Of a DNA stretch of 64,000 nucleotides, positions 62,767 through 64,000 are shown in pieces. Location of the stretch: NCBI RefSeq assembly GCF_900101595.1, contig NZ_FMYY01000032.1:1-64000 (forward strand), given 5' to 3'. The notes below the pieces were generated by a model. The model made no database searches and was not told where the DNA came from. It saw only the letters and a program-made list of their open reading frames with translations. Source of the stretch: Paenibacillus sp. cl123 (GTDB lineage Bacteria > Bacillota > Bacilli > Paenibacillales > NBRC-103111). The number at the start of each line of letters is the position of its first letter. Position 1 is the first letter of the stretch. The translations under genes were made by a program, and so were the position numbers.

Positions 62767-64000
<1,234 letters not shown>

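Overview
The window reads as a Paenibacillus-type (Firmicutes, Paenibacillaceae) chromosome segment close to the replication origin, with moderately high GC. The gene order follows the classic Bacillus subtilis block from csfB to lysS almost gene for gene, and the sporulation inventory (gin, yabG, an SspF-type SASP, spoVG, fin, spoVT, yabP/yabQ, spoIIE, yabS/yabT) marks an endospore former. Nearly everything is on the + strand; only a small membrane protein (538-1068) and abrB are on the - strand.

Layout. 1-282 is the 3' end of a 23S rRNA gene, followed by two strong hairpins and no 5S gene. 1.2-8.6 kb: gin, a YaaO-type decarboxylase, tmk, the c-di-AMP receptor darA, yaaR, holB, ricT, yabA, trmN6 and rsmI. 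8.7-15.9 kb: abrB (- strand), an HD-domain phosphohydrolase where metS would be expected, tatD, a c-di-AMP (ydaO-type) riboswitch in front of a 3D/G5 cell-wall protein, rnmV, rsmA and yabG. 16-29 kb: veg behind two tandem sigma-A promoters, an SspF-type SASP with an unusual long tail, ispE, purR, ridA, spoVG (sigma-H promoter), glmU, ctc (sigma-B-like promoter; prs is missing between them), pth, fin, mfd, a PrsA/SurA-like lipoprotein and spoVT. 29-36 kb: a SpoVB/MurJ-like flippase, yabN (mazG), HU, rqcP, yabP, yabQ, divIC, yabR and tRNA-Met(CAT). 36-48 kb: spoIIE, a three-gene sugar ABC importer without ATPase, yabS, yabT, tilS, hpt and ftsH. 48-64 kb: nadA-nadB-nadC-coaX, hslO, a PrsA-like foldase, cysK, the folate operon pabB-pabA-pabC-folP-folB-folK-yazB, dusB, greA and the first part of lysS, which is cut by the window end.

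How it works together. The region combines DNA replication and repair (tmk, holB, yabA, mfd, HU), RNA maturation and translation quality control (rnmV, rsmA, rsmI, trmN6, pth, tilS, dusB, rqcP, lysS), cofactor synthesis (NAD, CoA, folate, isoprenoids, UDP-GlcNAc) and sporulation control. Regulatory DNA is readable in many gaps: Spo0A boxes (TGTCGAA) between abrB and the HD gene, a 21-bp-spacer promoter at spoIIE, sigma-F-like sites at gin and yabS, sigma-G-like sites at the SASP and spoVT, a sigma-H site at spoVG, a c-di-AMP riboswitch, and a CymR-like operator at cysK.

I did not find a wholly new system: this is mostly conserved core synteny. The points most worth following up are the Spo0A-box cluster in front of the HD gene, the tailed SASP, the sigma-B-like ctc promoter, the missing prs/metS/yazA, the structured leader before yabR, and the inserted ABC importer. 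All assignments come from reading the sequence and from remembered family and synteny knowledge; no database search was run.
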